From Lathyrus oleraceus (Eukaryota > Streptophyta > Magnoliopsida > Fabales > Fabaceae), in assembly GCF_024323335.1 (NCBI RefSeq), contig NC_066583.1:16086665-16150664 (forward strand): a stretch of 64,000 nt of DNA. Direction: 5' to 3'. Shown here piece after piece: positions 24,248 to 34,570 of this stretch; the stretch's first letter is position 1; every line of letters begins with the position of its first letter. A program made the translations under genes and the position numbers. Under the pieces are notes generated by a model. That model had not been told where the DNA came from and searched no databases. It saw nothing but the letters and a program-made list of their open reading frames with translations.

Positions 24248-26677
24248 TTACTCTGTCCGAAGAGTAACTTGGACTATTTCTTCGGTAGTCCAGTTGTTGA
24301 TCGTCTCCCCTGGAGCACACGGGCGCACCCAATTGTCCATATCACAATCACTGTCGCCGTCTTCATTGCCTGCTGCAAAGACATCACCGTGATTCATCAA
24401 TCCGACACTAGTGAAGGTACACGACCCTTTCTGATTCTGAACACCCTGCTCTGACGATTGAAGAGGCTGATAACCAATGCCAAATTTGTCTTCCTTTATG
24501 GGCATATCAATCATCTTGCCCTAGCCTTCCGTGTTACCTGAATTAATGACCTCCAGAGCTTGCTTATATGACGCAATCGAGGTGCCTGGTTTCTTCTGCT
24601 CAACAAAAGCCACCTTCTCAATATCGACAGTCTCAAAATCTTGGCACAGAGTTTCATGAATTTCGCCATCCATCTCCACATATTTGAAGGAGGATAAATG
24701 ACTCACAAGAATGTCTTCTTTGCCACACACAGTCACAACCTGGCCGTTCCAGACATACTTTAGCTTTTGATGGAGAGTTCAAGAAACTGCTTCGGCCCCA
24801 TGTATCCAGGGACGCCCCAACAGACAACTATATGCTGGTTGAATATCCATCATATAGAAGACAATATCAAACACTTCCGGGCCGATCTTTACAGGCAACG
24901 TGACTTCGCCGAAAATAGATCGCTTGAATCCATCGAAAGCACGAACAACAAGATCACTTGGTGTGAGGACAACCCCTTCAACATCAAGTTTACTCAGAAC
25001 CTTTTTGGGCAACACATTCAGAGAGGAACCGGTATCAACCAAGACATGCGACAACACCGCGCCTTTGCACTCCATCGTGATATGCAGAGCTCTACTGTGA
25101 TCGCGAGCCTCAGGTGTCAAGTCTAAATCCGTGAATCCCAAACCATGTCTCGTGTTTACATTTGCAATAACACCCTCGAGCTGGTTAACAGAAATCTCTT
25201 GAGGTACATACGCCATATTCAGCATTTTCAACAAGGCGTTACGATGTGCCTCGGAACACATTAACAGGGAGAGAATAGAGATTTTTGACGGTGTCTGGTT
25301 TAACTGATCCACAATCTTATAATCACTTTTCTTGATGATTCTCATGAATTCCTCCATGTCTTTCTCGAAAGAACCCTCGGGCACTTCCTTCCGCACGGGT
25401 TCTTCCTCACCCACAACTTGCTTCCCTTTTGCTTTAGCAAGGGCCTCAGCATTGTCCTTCGGAACCTGTGGTGCAAACAAACGACCACTTCTTGTAAACC
25501 CTCCGGGTCCTCCCACATTATCCACAGCCGAACCAACTGTTACGGGAGTCTTATCTGACAAACCAATCGTCACTGGAGCCTGATTTACCGGTCTGGTCTG
25601 ATTTTCTGATCTTCTATTACTGCGGAAAGCATTGTCATATTGCCACGGAATTGCCCTACCATTTTCAAACAGTCTTCCACCAGAAGCAGCAATGGTGGTA
25701 GGAGCACCGACAGTCACCTGAGCAGATATGGTCACAGGAGTACCAACAGTCACAGGCGCATTAACAGTTCTTGGAGCACGTCCAGGGCCTTCTGACGGTT
25801 TAAAGTAAATGGTAACAGTTGATACCTCTCCACGGTCTTTCACTACCCGACCAAACTGTATGCAACCTTCATCCATCAATCCATGGATACCTCTTTTCAA
25901 CTTCCCACAGTCGTTCTCATGATTGTCACAATCTGCACAAGTCTCATCACAGCCCGGGAACATTCCCCCTTTAAGCGGACGTTCCTTCACCATAATCAAC
26001 GAAGTCTGGACCTCATCAACATCGACTACCAAGTCCAAAGCTTCCTCATCTTCCACATTGTTTACTCTGGGCCCACCATGCTGAGGCATATGATTATTCA
26101 CTATATTCGAAACAGGAGCAAAGTTAATCGCTTTAGCATCAATCAGATCCTGAACTTTATGGTGAAAAGCCCGACAATTCTCAATGTGATGCCCTGGTGC
26201 ACCAGAATGAAAATCACAACGGACATTAGCATCATACCCAGCGGGAATCCTTGTTAACGGAGCCATAGTGCGAAGTTCAACAAACTTTAGCCTGAGCAGC
26301 TCAGGAAATAACTCAGCATAAGTCATTGGCAGCGAATCAAAACGACGATCTGGCATTCTCTGTCTTGGTTGGAATTGGCGTTGTTGTTGTTGTTGTGGTT
26401 GTCCTCTTGGTTGTTGTTGAGGTTGGGTTGCTGGAATAGTCACAGCAGCGACTTGACGATATTGTTGTCCTCTGTTCATATTTCTCCGATGGTGTACAAC
26501 ATTTGTCTCACCCTCTCTCCTTCTGGGTGCCCCCGAAAATGGTTTCTTAGAACTCGAAGAACTTGAAGAACCAGGATCTTGGATTTTTCCTGCTTTGATA
26601 AGACTTTCAGTTCTCTCTCCGCAGATCACAATGTCATACGGTGAACTGACTTTTCGTGTTTTGCTTTTGAAAGCAAA
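24248..26677 (-). pseudogene. Element D gag-protease, 5' truncated
   Basis: The minus-strand frame enters from the E LTR junction at 26677 within gag, with sister-like sequence from GERTESLIKAGK on. Next come a Gln-rich linker, the zinc knuckle variant CDFHSGAPGHHIENC and a Cys cluster (GCDETCADC). The protease has VDTGSSLNVLP. Premature stops are TGA ending at 24779 and TAG ending at 24521. The natural stop TAA (24250-24248) overlaps the splice donor. The 14 residues next to the E junction do not match the gag of sister copies, so some sequence may have been lost or rearranged there. The gag N-terminus lies beyond the inserted E. Confidence 0.85.
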
Positions 26678-28328
26678 TGTCGCGGTTAGCAAGAGTCGCC
26701 ACCGACTTTTCTTTTATCCAATAAGGAAACGTGGAAAAGAACAGGAAAGACCTTGATTAGATTTTGGGTTCGGGAGGTACATTATACAAAGGGAAGGTAT
26801 TAGTACCCTTTGTATCCATGGTTATCCATGGGCTCTTAATTGCTTAATCACTTATGTTTTTCTGGTTTGAAAAAGTGTTTGAGAAATGTTTAGGAAATGT
26901 TTTGAAAAGGAGAATTTAACTTTATAATGATTCTCGTATGAATGTATACAAAGTGGTTATCTCGTTTAGTTTTGAAAGTCGTTTAGAAAAATATAACTCG
27001 GCAATGATTCTAGTACGAAGGTATACCAAGTGGTGGTTTTCTAAAAGATATTTTGAAAGGTGTGAGGTGTGAAAAGTATTTTAAGTTGTGAGTAAGCAAT
27101 TAAGAGTTATACCTACCCAAGGTCTTTATGGGCATTTCCTATCCTTATGAGGGTAAAACTGTCCTTACTATTGAGAAGTAAGTAGTTTTATCCTTTGGAT
27201 GTAAAAGGGTCATCGTAGGGTCATCGATTGGTCATTGAAGGCAACATTTGTAAGGATACCTTAGCATTCGAAGGGACGATCATCATTTAACCGTAGGCTA
27301 CACCGAAGGGTCATCGAGGGACAAAGGCAACATTCGAGGGATTATGATGATTTAAACGAAGGGTCTTTGCTAAGTGTATCCCCACATTCGCGGGACATGA
27401 CCATAATACCGTAATACCGTAGGGCAACAAAGAGAGGTCCAAGATCACAAAATCAAAGGCACTATTTTACAATCAATTAGGTAGTTGTAATCAATTGAGT
27501 AATTAGGTCCACGTTATAATCAATTAGGTAATTAGGATGAATCTCCACATTAAAATCAATTAAGTAATTAAGATGAATCTCCACATTAAAATCAATTAAA
27601 TAATTGTGATGAATCTCCACAAGGGTTTCCCACAAATAAAGTGGGATACCTAGCAAGCTACCCTCTTCGGGAGTATATGAGTCCTTACAATATTCAGCAA
27701 ACAGGTCAGAATACCAAATGGGGGTGCAATCGAGGATTACACCGCAAAAGAAACACAGCAGTAGGAATGTCAGGCAAAATAACGCATGATTACAATAGAA
27801 CAGATCAGATAAGCATAGAATAAAACAACCAAAATATTAGAGATTGTCACGTTCGCTTCTGCCTCGCCTAGCGAAGGCTTAGCGAATACTCGCTACATGC
27901 TCGCTTAGCGATGTGCTAGCGAGCGGCTGCGGGTTTTGAATTTCAGAACAGTACGATCTCCGCATGCTTCACGCCCTATGGCATCCAATACAGACATTAT
28001 ATGGTTCAGCATTCGAGATATTCAGGCACACTTAAATTCACATGCAAAACCTCAAATATATTCATGAATTCAATTATGATATCACATGCAAATTAAGAAC
28101 ATAAAGCGGTAATAGTAATGCAAACCTGTTTGCAATCGAATTACAACCTTGAATTGGCAAGTCGGATTGGGTTGGGCGGAGGTGACCTTGATGCGGATGA
28201 GCTTCCTTCAGGGTTTCCTTTAGGGTTGCTCTGGATTCTCTGGGTTAGCCTCCAGGGTTTGCTGTGCCTTCTCTCTATCTCCCGTCTTCGTTTCCTTTTC
28301 GTCCCCCTTTTCCTGAATGAAGCTCTGC

Positions 28329-28338
28329 TATTTATAAT
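28329..28338 (-). promoter_or_regulatory. TATA box of element E LTR
   Basis: ATTATAAATA on the minus strand lies downstream of the GC-rich palindrome cluster at 28470-28395. This is the same arrangement as in the 3207 LTR. Confidence 0.55.
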
Positions 28339-28394
28339 GCTCTTTTTATGACCTAATGGGCTCAGAATGAAGCCCAGAATTTTCTGATATCCGC

Positions 28395-28470
28395 AAGCTT
28401 CGCTAGGCGAGCGGTATAGCTAGGGGTTCGCTAGGTGAAGGGTTTGCTCGCCTAGCGAGCATGCCAGCTG
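28395..28470 (-). repeat. GC-rich palindromes upstream of the E TATA box
   Basis: The cluster includes GCTCGC-CTA-GCGAGC, TTCGC-TAG-GTGAA (one G-T pair) and related half-decayed copies. A second, more diverged cluster lies at 27847-27935. The constant CGC-TAG-GCG centre matches 3467-3549. Confidence 0.65.
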
Positions 28471-28599
28471 GAGTCATTTCCTCGGTTTGGCCACCTGTGA
28501 GCTGGGCCTTTGTTCTTTTAGGGTCAATGCCTTGAAAAGTAAGTTGGGGTGCCTTAAAAATGCCTTGTAATACTAACGGGCAAATTTTGGGGTATGACA

Positions 28600-30650
28600 G
28601 CTGCCGCTGTTCAATATTCTTGAACCGAGAGAGTTAGAATGGTATGTATGCCATTCGTGGTCTGGAGGTGGAAGATTATTGAATAGTAGAATGCCCCAAA
28701 AATTTGCACTTGTTAATCAAGAGTTGATCTAGATGGAGATGGGCTTAAAGATGCCATCCAGGAAGTTTGATGATGAAAGACCAGAACGGGTCATACACCG
28801 CTGGGGATAAAGGGTCAGACTGGACCATATGCTAGATCGTATCTGAGTAGCAGAATGAGTTATCCATTAGGCGGGTGACTTCGCTGGGGATGAAAGATCA
28901 GAATGGATTGTACGCTAGATCGTCTCTGAGTTGCAGAATGAGCCGTACGTTAGGCTGTATCTAACGAAGGTAGAATCAGAATGGATCGTACGCTAGATCG
29001 TATCTGAGTTGAAGGTCCAAATGGGTCGTACGTTAGACCGTATTGGAGTTGCAGAATGAACCGTACGTTAGGCTGTATCTGAAAAGGGGTCAAAATGGAT
29101 CGTACGTTAGATCGCATCTGAGTTGAAGATCCAAATGGGTCGTACGTTAGACCGTATTGGAGCTGCAGAATGAGCCGTACGTTAGGCTGTATCTGAAGAA
29201 GAAAGTAGTCGTACGCTAGACTACACCTCGGAATGTACCGTACGCTAGGCAGTATCTGAGGGTTTGAAGATCCAACTGGGTCGTACGTTAGACCGTATTG
29301 GAGTTGCTGAAAGTCAGAATGGATCGTACGTTAGATCATATCTGAGTTGAAGATCCAAATGGGTCGTACGTTAGACCGTATTGGAGCTGCAGAATGAGCC
29401 GTACGTTAGGCTGTATCTGAAGAAGAAAGTAGTCGTATGCTAGACTACACCTCGGAATGTACCGTACGCTAGGCAGTATCTGAGGGTTTGAAGATCCAAA
29501 TGGGTCGTACGTTAGACCGTATTGGAGTTGGTTAAAGTCAGAATGGATCGTATGTTAGATCGTATCTGAGTTGAAGGAGTCATATGTTGGGCTGAATCAG
29601 AATGAACCGTACGTTAGGCTGTATCTGATAATATTTGTTGTTGTATTTGTAATGAATATCTGGGATGGGCTTAAAGATGCCATCATTAGGAGGATGTCAG
29701 AATGAATGTTGACATGGAGTATATTTGAAAGATGATGTAATCAATAGGAGTATCCGTCTGACTGGATCTTTACCTTGACTGAATCAGGAGGATAATCAAC
29801 CTGAAAAATAAAGTTAGCTTCATGCCATGTCATGATGCATGGGATGTTTTATGCTTCTGAAACTAAATGCGAACAATGTATGCATGCGTATGCTGTGAAA
29901 TGATGTAATGAATGAATTATGTGTCTGAAAATAAATGCGAACATTGTATGCATGTATATGATGTGGAATGATGCATGAATGAGTTCTGCATCCGAAAAGT
30001 TTTGCCAGGGGAAAATAAATCCCCATATTCTGGTTGGAGATATTTGTATTGATGACCCTTTCTTAGCTGAGGATACTTTATTTCCGTCTGATGGTGGAAA
30101 TATCCAACAGAGCCTGGCTGGGGGTAGAAGAGATGACCCGTCTGTCTGGTGATGCCGACCTCTTCTGGGAAATAGTTGGTTTTTGTGCCGGAGGAATAGA
30201 ATTAGCAACCGGATTCCTTGGAACGCATGGTTAGACCTTCTCCTCGATCCTGAAGTCCTTTAGTAATTGCTATTGCTATTTTATGCATGTATTTTCGGTA
30301 AGTATCAATCATATTCAAATGCATATATTAATTCAAACTAAATCAATGGACGTTTACGCAAACAAAACAGAGGAAGTAAAACAACAGCATTTTTTGGAAA
30401 CAAAATTGTATTGATTTTGAAAAAGGGCCTATAAACAGGCAATTTGTGTACAAGGAGACAGAAATCCTAGTAAGAGGAAATTGTCAAGAAACAAAGAGAA
30501 AGCTATGCAGAAAAATGTCCTATTGACTTTAATTCCACTACTGTCATTATGTCTTCAAGCCTCTCATCTCCTGCGGTCGGATAAAAGTGATTAGCTTGTT
30601 TGGTCCTTTGAACTTGGGTGAAGCTGACTGAGAATGGGACATAGTCATAC
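28600..30650 (-). other. 3' untranslated region of element E
   Basis: This is non-coding. The polypurine region (ATTGAACAGCGGCAGC on the minus strand) abuts the LTR at 28600. About 28820-29640 is a long repeat array with paired arms, listed separately. From 29640 to 30650 no gene or repeat family is recognised. The short open frames there are incidental. Confidence 0.65.
28820..29640 (-). repeat. Array of about 20 short inverted repeats with constant GTACGYTA centre
   Basis: Written on the plus strand, the eight-base core GTACGTTA or GTACGCTA recurs about every 30-60 bp. Its flanking arms differ between copies but stay complementary: GATC/GATC (29098-29113), GGTC/GACC (29138-29153), AGCC/GGCT (29173-29188) and GTAGTC/GACTAC (29205-29224). 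Between cores, AGAATG or CAAATG is likewise flanked by paired arms (for example GGTC-agactg-GACC near 28828). Some copies have mismatched arms (AACC/GGCT). Confidence 0.75.
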
Positions 30651-30654
30651 GCTT

Positions 30655-30850
30655 TAATCTCTAATTTTTGCCTGGACCGTCTTTTCAGGTTTTCAGTCCA
30701 CCAGGATACCCTTTTTTGCCCAAGCCGCCTTTTCCGGTTTTCGACTTGCCGGGTGTACGTCTTTATATGTTTATCCCTAATTTTTGCCCGAACCCTTTTG
30801 GTTCGCCGGGACGCTCTTACTTTTGCCTAGGTACGTCGACCTAGCGGGTC
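30655..30850 (-). other. Four-hairpin block directly after the pol stop (element E)
   Basis: Minus-strand order is CTAGGT/ACCTAG (30844-30839 with 30832-30827), CGAACC/GGTTCG (30805-30800 with 30794-30789), CAAGTC/GGCTTG (30748-30743 with 30726-30721, one G-U pair) and TGGAC/GTCCA (30700-30696 with 30677-30673). Compared with A and B, stems 1, 3 and 4 have changed on both arms together. The flanking linkers (GGCAAAA, TTAGGG, ATCC) are conserved. Confidence 0.78.
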
Positions 30851-30854
30851 TCTT

Positions 30855-33800
30855 TTATGCGTAGTATTTTTTAACTATGTCCGTGTTCACGGGATGCGGG
30901 AAGTCTTCGCCGTCCATTGTAGCAAGCATCATGGCTCCACTAGAGAATACTTTCTTAACTACAAATGGCCCTTCGTATGTGGGAGTCCACTTGCCTCTGG
31001 GATCACCTTGTGGTAGAATGATACGCTTGATCACCAAGTCACCAATTTGATACACCTGTCTCTTGACTCTTTTGTTAAATGCCTGGGTCATGCGCTTCTG
31101 ATATATCTGCCCATGACAAACAGCCGCAAGTCTCTTCTCATCAATCAAATTTATCTGATCGAGTCGAGTCTGAATCCATTCATCTTCATCTAAGCCTGCA
31201 TCTTTCATAATTCTTAGAGAGGGAATCTGGACTTCCACTGGTAAAACGGCTTCCATGCCATAGACTAAAGAGAACGGAGTTGCCCCTGTCGAAGTACGCA
31301 CTGAAGTGCGATAACCATGAAGAGCAAATGGTAACATCTCATGCCAGTCTTTGTACGTTATTGTCATCTTTTGTATGATCTTCTTGATATTCTTATTAGC
31401 AGCCTCCACGGCGCCGTTCATCTTTGGCCGGTACGGGGAAGAGTTATGGTGTTTTATTTTGAACTGCGTGCAGAGTTCAGTAATCATCTTGTTGTTCAAA
31501 TTAGTATCATTGTCAGTGATAATTCTTTCAGGGATGCCATACCGACAAATAAGACTATTCTTGATGAACCGTGCCACCACATTTTTGGTAACAAAAGCAA
31601 ATGAGGCTGCCTCTACCCACTTTGTAAAGTAATCAATAGCAACAAGAATGAAACGATGTCCGTTAGAAGCAGTAGGTTTAATCTCCCCAATCATATCAAT
31701 GCCCCACATTGCAAAGGGCCAAGGGGCTGTCAACACGTTTAAAGGAGCAGGAGGCACATGTACTTTATCCGCATAGATCTGGCACTTGTGACAAGTTCTG
31801 GAGTGATGATGGCAATCAGCTTCCATGGTAGACCAATAATACCCTGATCTCAGAATCTTCTTGGCCACTGTATGTCCACTAGAATGAGTCCCGAAAATAC
31901 CGTCATGCATGTCTTCCATAATCTTTTCTGCTTCCTTTTTATCCACACAGCGAAGCAGAGTCGAATCATGATTACGTTTGTATAATACTCCATTACTCAA
32001 AAAGAATTTAGCGGAGAACTTCCTCAGGAATTTTCTGTCATTGATGGATGCCCCTTCAGGGTATTCCTGAGCTTCTAAGTATCTTTTTATTTTGTGGAAC
32101 CAAGGTTTCTCCTGTACTCCCTCAATATTAAGTTCATAACAATATGCTGGTTCATCTAATCGCTCAATGGTGATCCTGGGAGCTTCACTGTCCCATCTGA
32201 CTCGGAACATAGATGACATGGTAGCCAATGCGTCTGCCAACTGATTCTCTTCCCGTGGAATATGTTCAAATGTAATCTCTTCGAAGTATGGGATTAATGT
32301 CATCACCCGCTCTCGATAAGGGATGAGATTCGGATGTTTAGTGTCCCATTCTCCTTTGATCTGACTGATTACTAATGCTGAGTCTCCGTACACACTCAAA
32401 AACTTGATTCTTAAGTCTATAGCAGCCTTGAGTCCCAAAATACATGCTTCATACTCAGCCATATTATTGGTACAATCAAAACATAGTCTAGCAGTGAAAG
32501 GTGTATGGCAACCCCTGGGAGAAATAATTACAACACCAACACCATTGCCCAATGCATTAGAAGATCCATCAAAAACCATAGTCCATCGTAATCCCAGTTC
32601 GGGTCCTTCATCCGGTCCAGGTTTTTCATAATCCGTAACAAGCATGACATCCTCATCTGGGAACTCAAAATTCATAGATTGGTAATCATCCACTGCTTGA
32701 TGAGCCAAATGATCAGCTAGCACGCTTCCTTTGATTGCTTTCTGGGTAGTATACTGGATATCATACTCTGTTAAAATCATCTGCCATCTTGCTATTCTCC
32801 CGGAGAGAGCAGGTTTCTCAAATATATATTTGATAGGATCCATCTTAGAAATCAATAAAGTGGTATGATTCAACATATACTGTCTTAGTCGGCGAGCAGC
32901 CCAGGCCAAAGCACAGCAAGTTTTCTCGAGCAGTGAGTATCTTGTTTCACAGTCGGTAAAATTTTTGCTAAGGTAGTATATGGCATGCTCTTTTCGACCA
33001 GACTCGTCATGTTGCCCCAACACACACCCCATTGAATTTTCTAACACGGTCAAATACATGATTAAAGGTCTTCCTTCAACTGGTGGTACCAGAATTGGAG
33101 GTTCCTGGAGATATTTCTTGATTTTGTCAAAAGCTTCTTGGCATTCATCAGTCCATATCATCTCTTGATTTTTCCTCAGTAATTTGAAGATGGGTTTACA
33201 GGTAGCGGTCAAATGGGAGATAAATCGGGCGATGTAATTCACCCGTCCCAAGAAACCTCTGACTTCTTTATCCGTACGAGGAACTGGCATTTCTTGAATA
33301 GCTCTCACCTTAGCCGGGTCAACCTCAATTCCTTTATCACTGACAATAAAGCCCAAGAGTTTACCGGATCTTACTCCAAAGGTGCATTTGTTCGGGTTCA
33401 ATCTCAACTTGTATTTCTTCAACCTCTCGAACAGTTTGTATAAATGATCGAGATGTTCTTCTTCAGTATGAGATCTGGCTATCATGTCATCCACATATAC
33501 TTCTATCTCATGATGGATCATATCATGGAACAAAACTACCATAGCACGCTGGTATGTTGCTCTTGCATTCTTCAAACCGAATGGCATTACTTTGTAACAG
33601 AAAGTGCCCCATTGCGTCACAAACGTAGTTTTCTCCATGTCCTCAGGTGCCATTTTAATCTGGTTATAACCCGAGAATCCATCCATGAAGGAGAATACTT
33701 TGTGTTGAGCGGTGTTATCTACCAGAACATCGATGTGCGGGAGTGGAAAGTCATCTTTGGGACTCGCTTTATTCAAATCTCTGTAATCTACGCACATTCG

Positions 33801-34326
33801 CACCTTACCATCCTTCTTCGGCACTGGTACCACATTAGCAACCCATTGAGGATAAGAAGTAACGGCTAGAAAACCGGCATTGAATTGTTTCATAACTTCG
33901 GCTTTGATTTTCTCAGACATATCAGGACGCATGCGGCGAACCTTTTGCTTAACAGGACGACAATCTTCCTTCATTGGCAAACGATGCACTACTATATCAG
34001 TATCCAATCCGGGCATGTCTTCATAAGACCAAGCAAAAATCTCTACATAGTCATGTAACCTCTGAATCAATCTTTCTTTGATACTGTTTTCCAAACCTGC
34101 TCCTATTTTGACTTCTTTCTTGTCTACTTCAGTACCCAGATTTACAATTTCGATTGACTTTTCATGCGGCTGTATAGTCCTTTCTTCTTGCAGTAACAGT
34201 CTGGCAAGTTCTCCAGGTACTTTACAATCTTCCTCACTTCCATCCTCGGCTTGGTAGATCGGGTTTTCAAAGTCATAGTGAACAGTAGTAGGACTATTAT
34301 CAACAGGATCCAGAGTGGGTATGGAT
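30855..34326 (-). CDS. Element E pol (exon 2): RT, two RNase H domains, integrase
   Basis: The frame is open from the acceptor at 34326 to TAA at 30857-30855. It has no ATG matching the sister copies (TVHYDFENP where they have MARFDF or MAQYDF), so it needs splicing to be translated. Counting from 34094: RT with YVDD at 200-203; a first RNase H (345-430) that has lost two acidic residues (T349, K417); a second RNase H with D509, E547, D571 and D621; integrase HHCC H730, H737, C768, C771; and catalytic D800, D861, E897 (DD35E). No chromodomain is present. Domain content is that of the Tat lineage. No premature stop was found. Confidence 0.92.
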
Positions 34327-34570
34327 CTGCAATTTATTACGTGAGTGTGTGTAAGAGAGCATAGCTTGTTTAAAAGATGACAGGAAAGATAAAGAGCGCA
34401 ATATTTGAATGAAAAAAGTCCATTGATTTATTGAATGTGAATATGCTTATGAAAATGACAAAACCCTTAACAAATTAGCTATTGTGCCCCGGGCATCGAC
34501 ACAATGCTTTAAGCAGTTCAATCGTAAAAATTAAAAAATTTGCGACACTAAAATAGACAATAACAATTAC
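34327..34570 (-). other. Intron between protease and RT, element E
   Basis: The donor GA|GTAATTGTT is at 34570 and the acceptor TTGCAG|A ends at 34327, giving 244 bp. Joining the exons gives SQE-SIPTLDPVDNSP and continues into pol. The TAA stop of gag-pro (34569-34567) is inside the donor. E lacks an ATG at the start of exon 2, so splicing appears necessary for Pol. Confidence 0.83.

Larger units (their letters stand above)
22338..24250 (-). other. Intron of element D, enlarged by a solo LTR
   Basis: On the minus strand the donor is GA|GTAATTTT at 24250 and the acceptor CGTGCAG ends at 22338. Without the inserted LTR and one target duplication the intron would be 257 bp, close to 260 bp in B and 244 bp in E. 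The donor again contains the gag-pro stop TAA (24250-24248 region). The solo LTR lies in the opposite orientation to the intron. Confidence 0.78.
19407..26677 (-). mobile_element. Element D: interrupted minus-strand Ogre/Tat element
   Basis: Reading on the minus strand, the visible part is gag (cut at 26677), protease, intron, RT, two RNase H domains and integrase (cut at 19407). The left cut is the LTR of the A/B composite. The right cut is the 3' LTR of E. A solo LTR sits inside the intron. D's own LTRs and 3' region are outside the window. The many interruptions and five premature stops make D the oldest element here. Confidence 0.85.
26678..28599 (-). repeat. 3' LTR of element E, 1.92 kb
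   Basis: On the minus strand it starts TGTCATACCCC (28599) right after the polypurine region and ends CCGCGACA (26678). TGGCGACTCT, identical to the core of the Ogre primer-binding site, lies at 26701-26692, only about 14 nt from the LTR end. Palindrome clusters lie at 28395-28470 and 27847-27935. An imperfect repeat of about 40 bp (27471-27625) contains AATCAATTAGGTAATTAGGA. The left flank is gag of element D. Confidence 0.85.

Noticed and set aside
29640..30650. Host gene in the gap left of element E pol
   Set aside because: Only short open frames with no recognisable motif; the position fits the element's 3' untranslated region.
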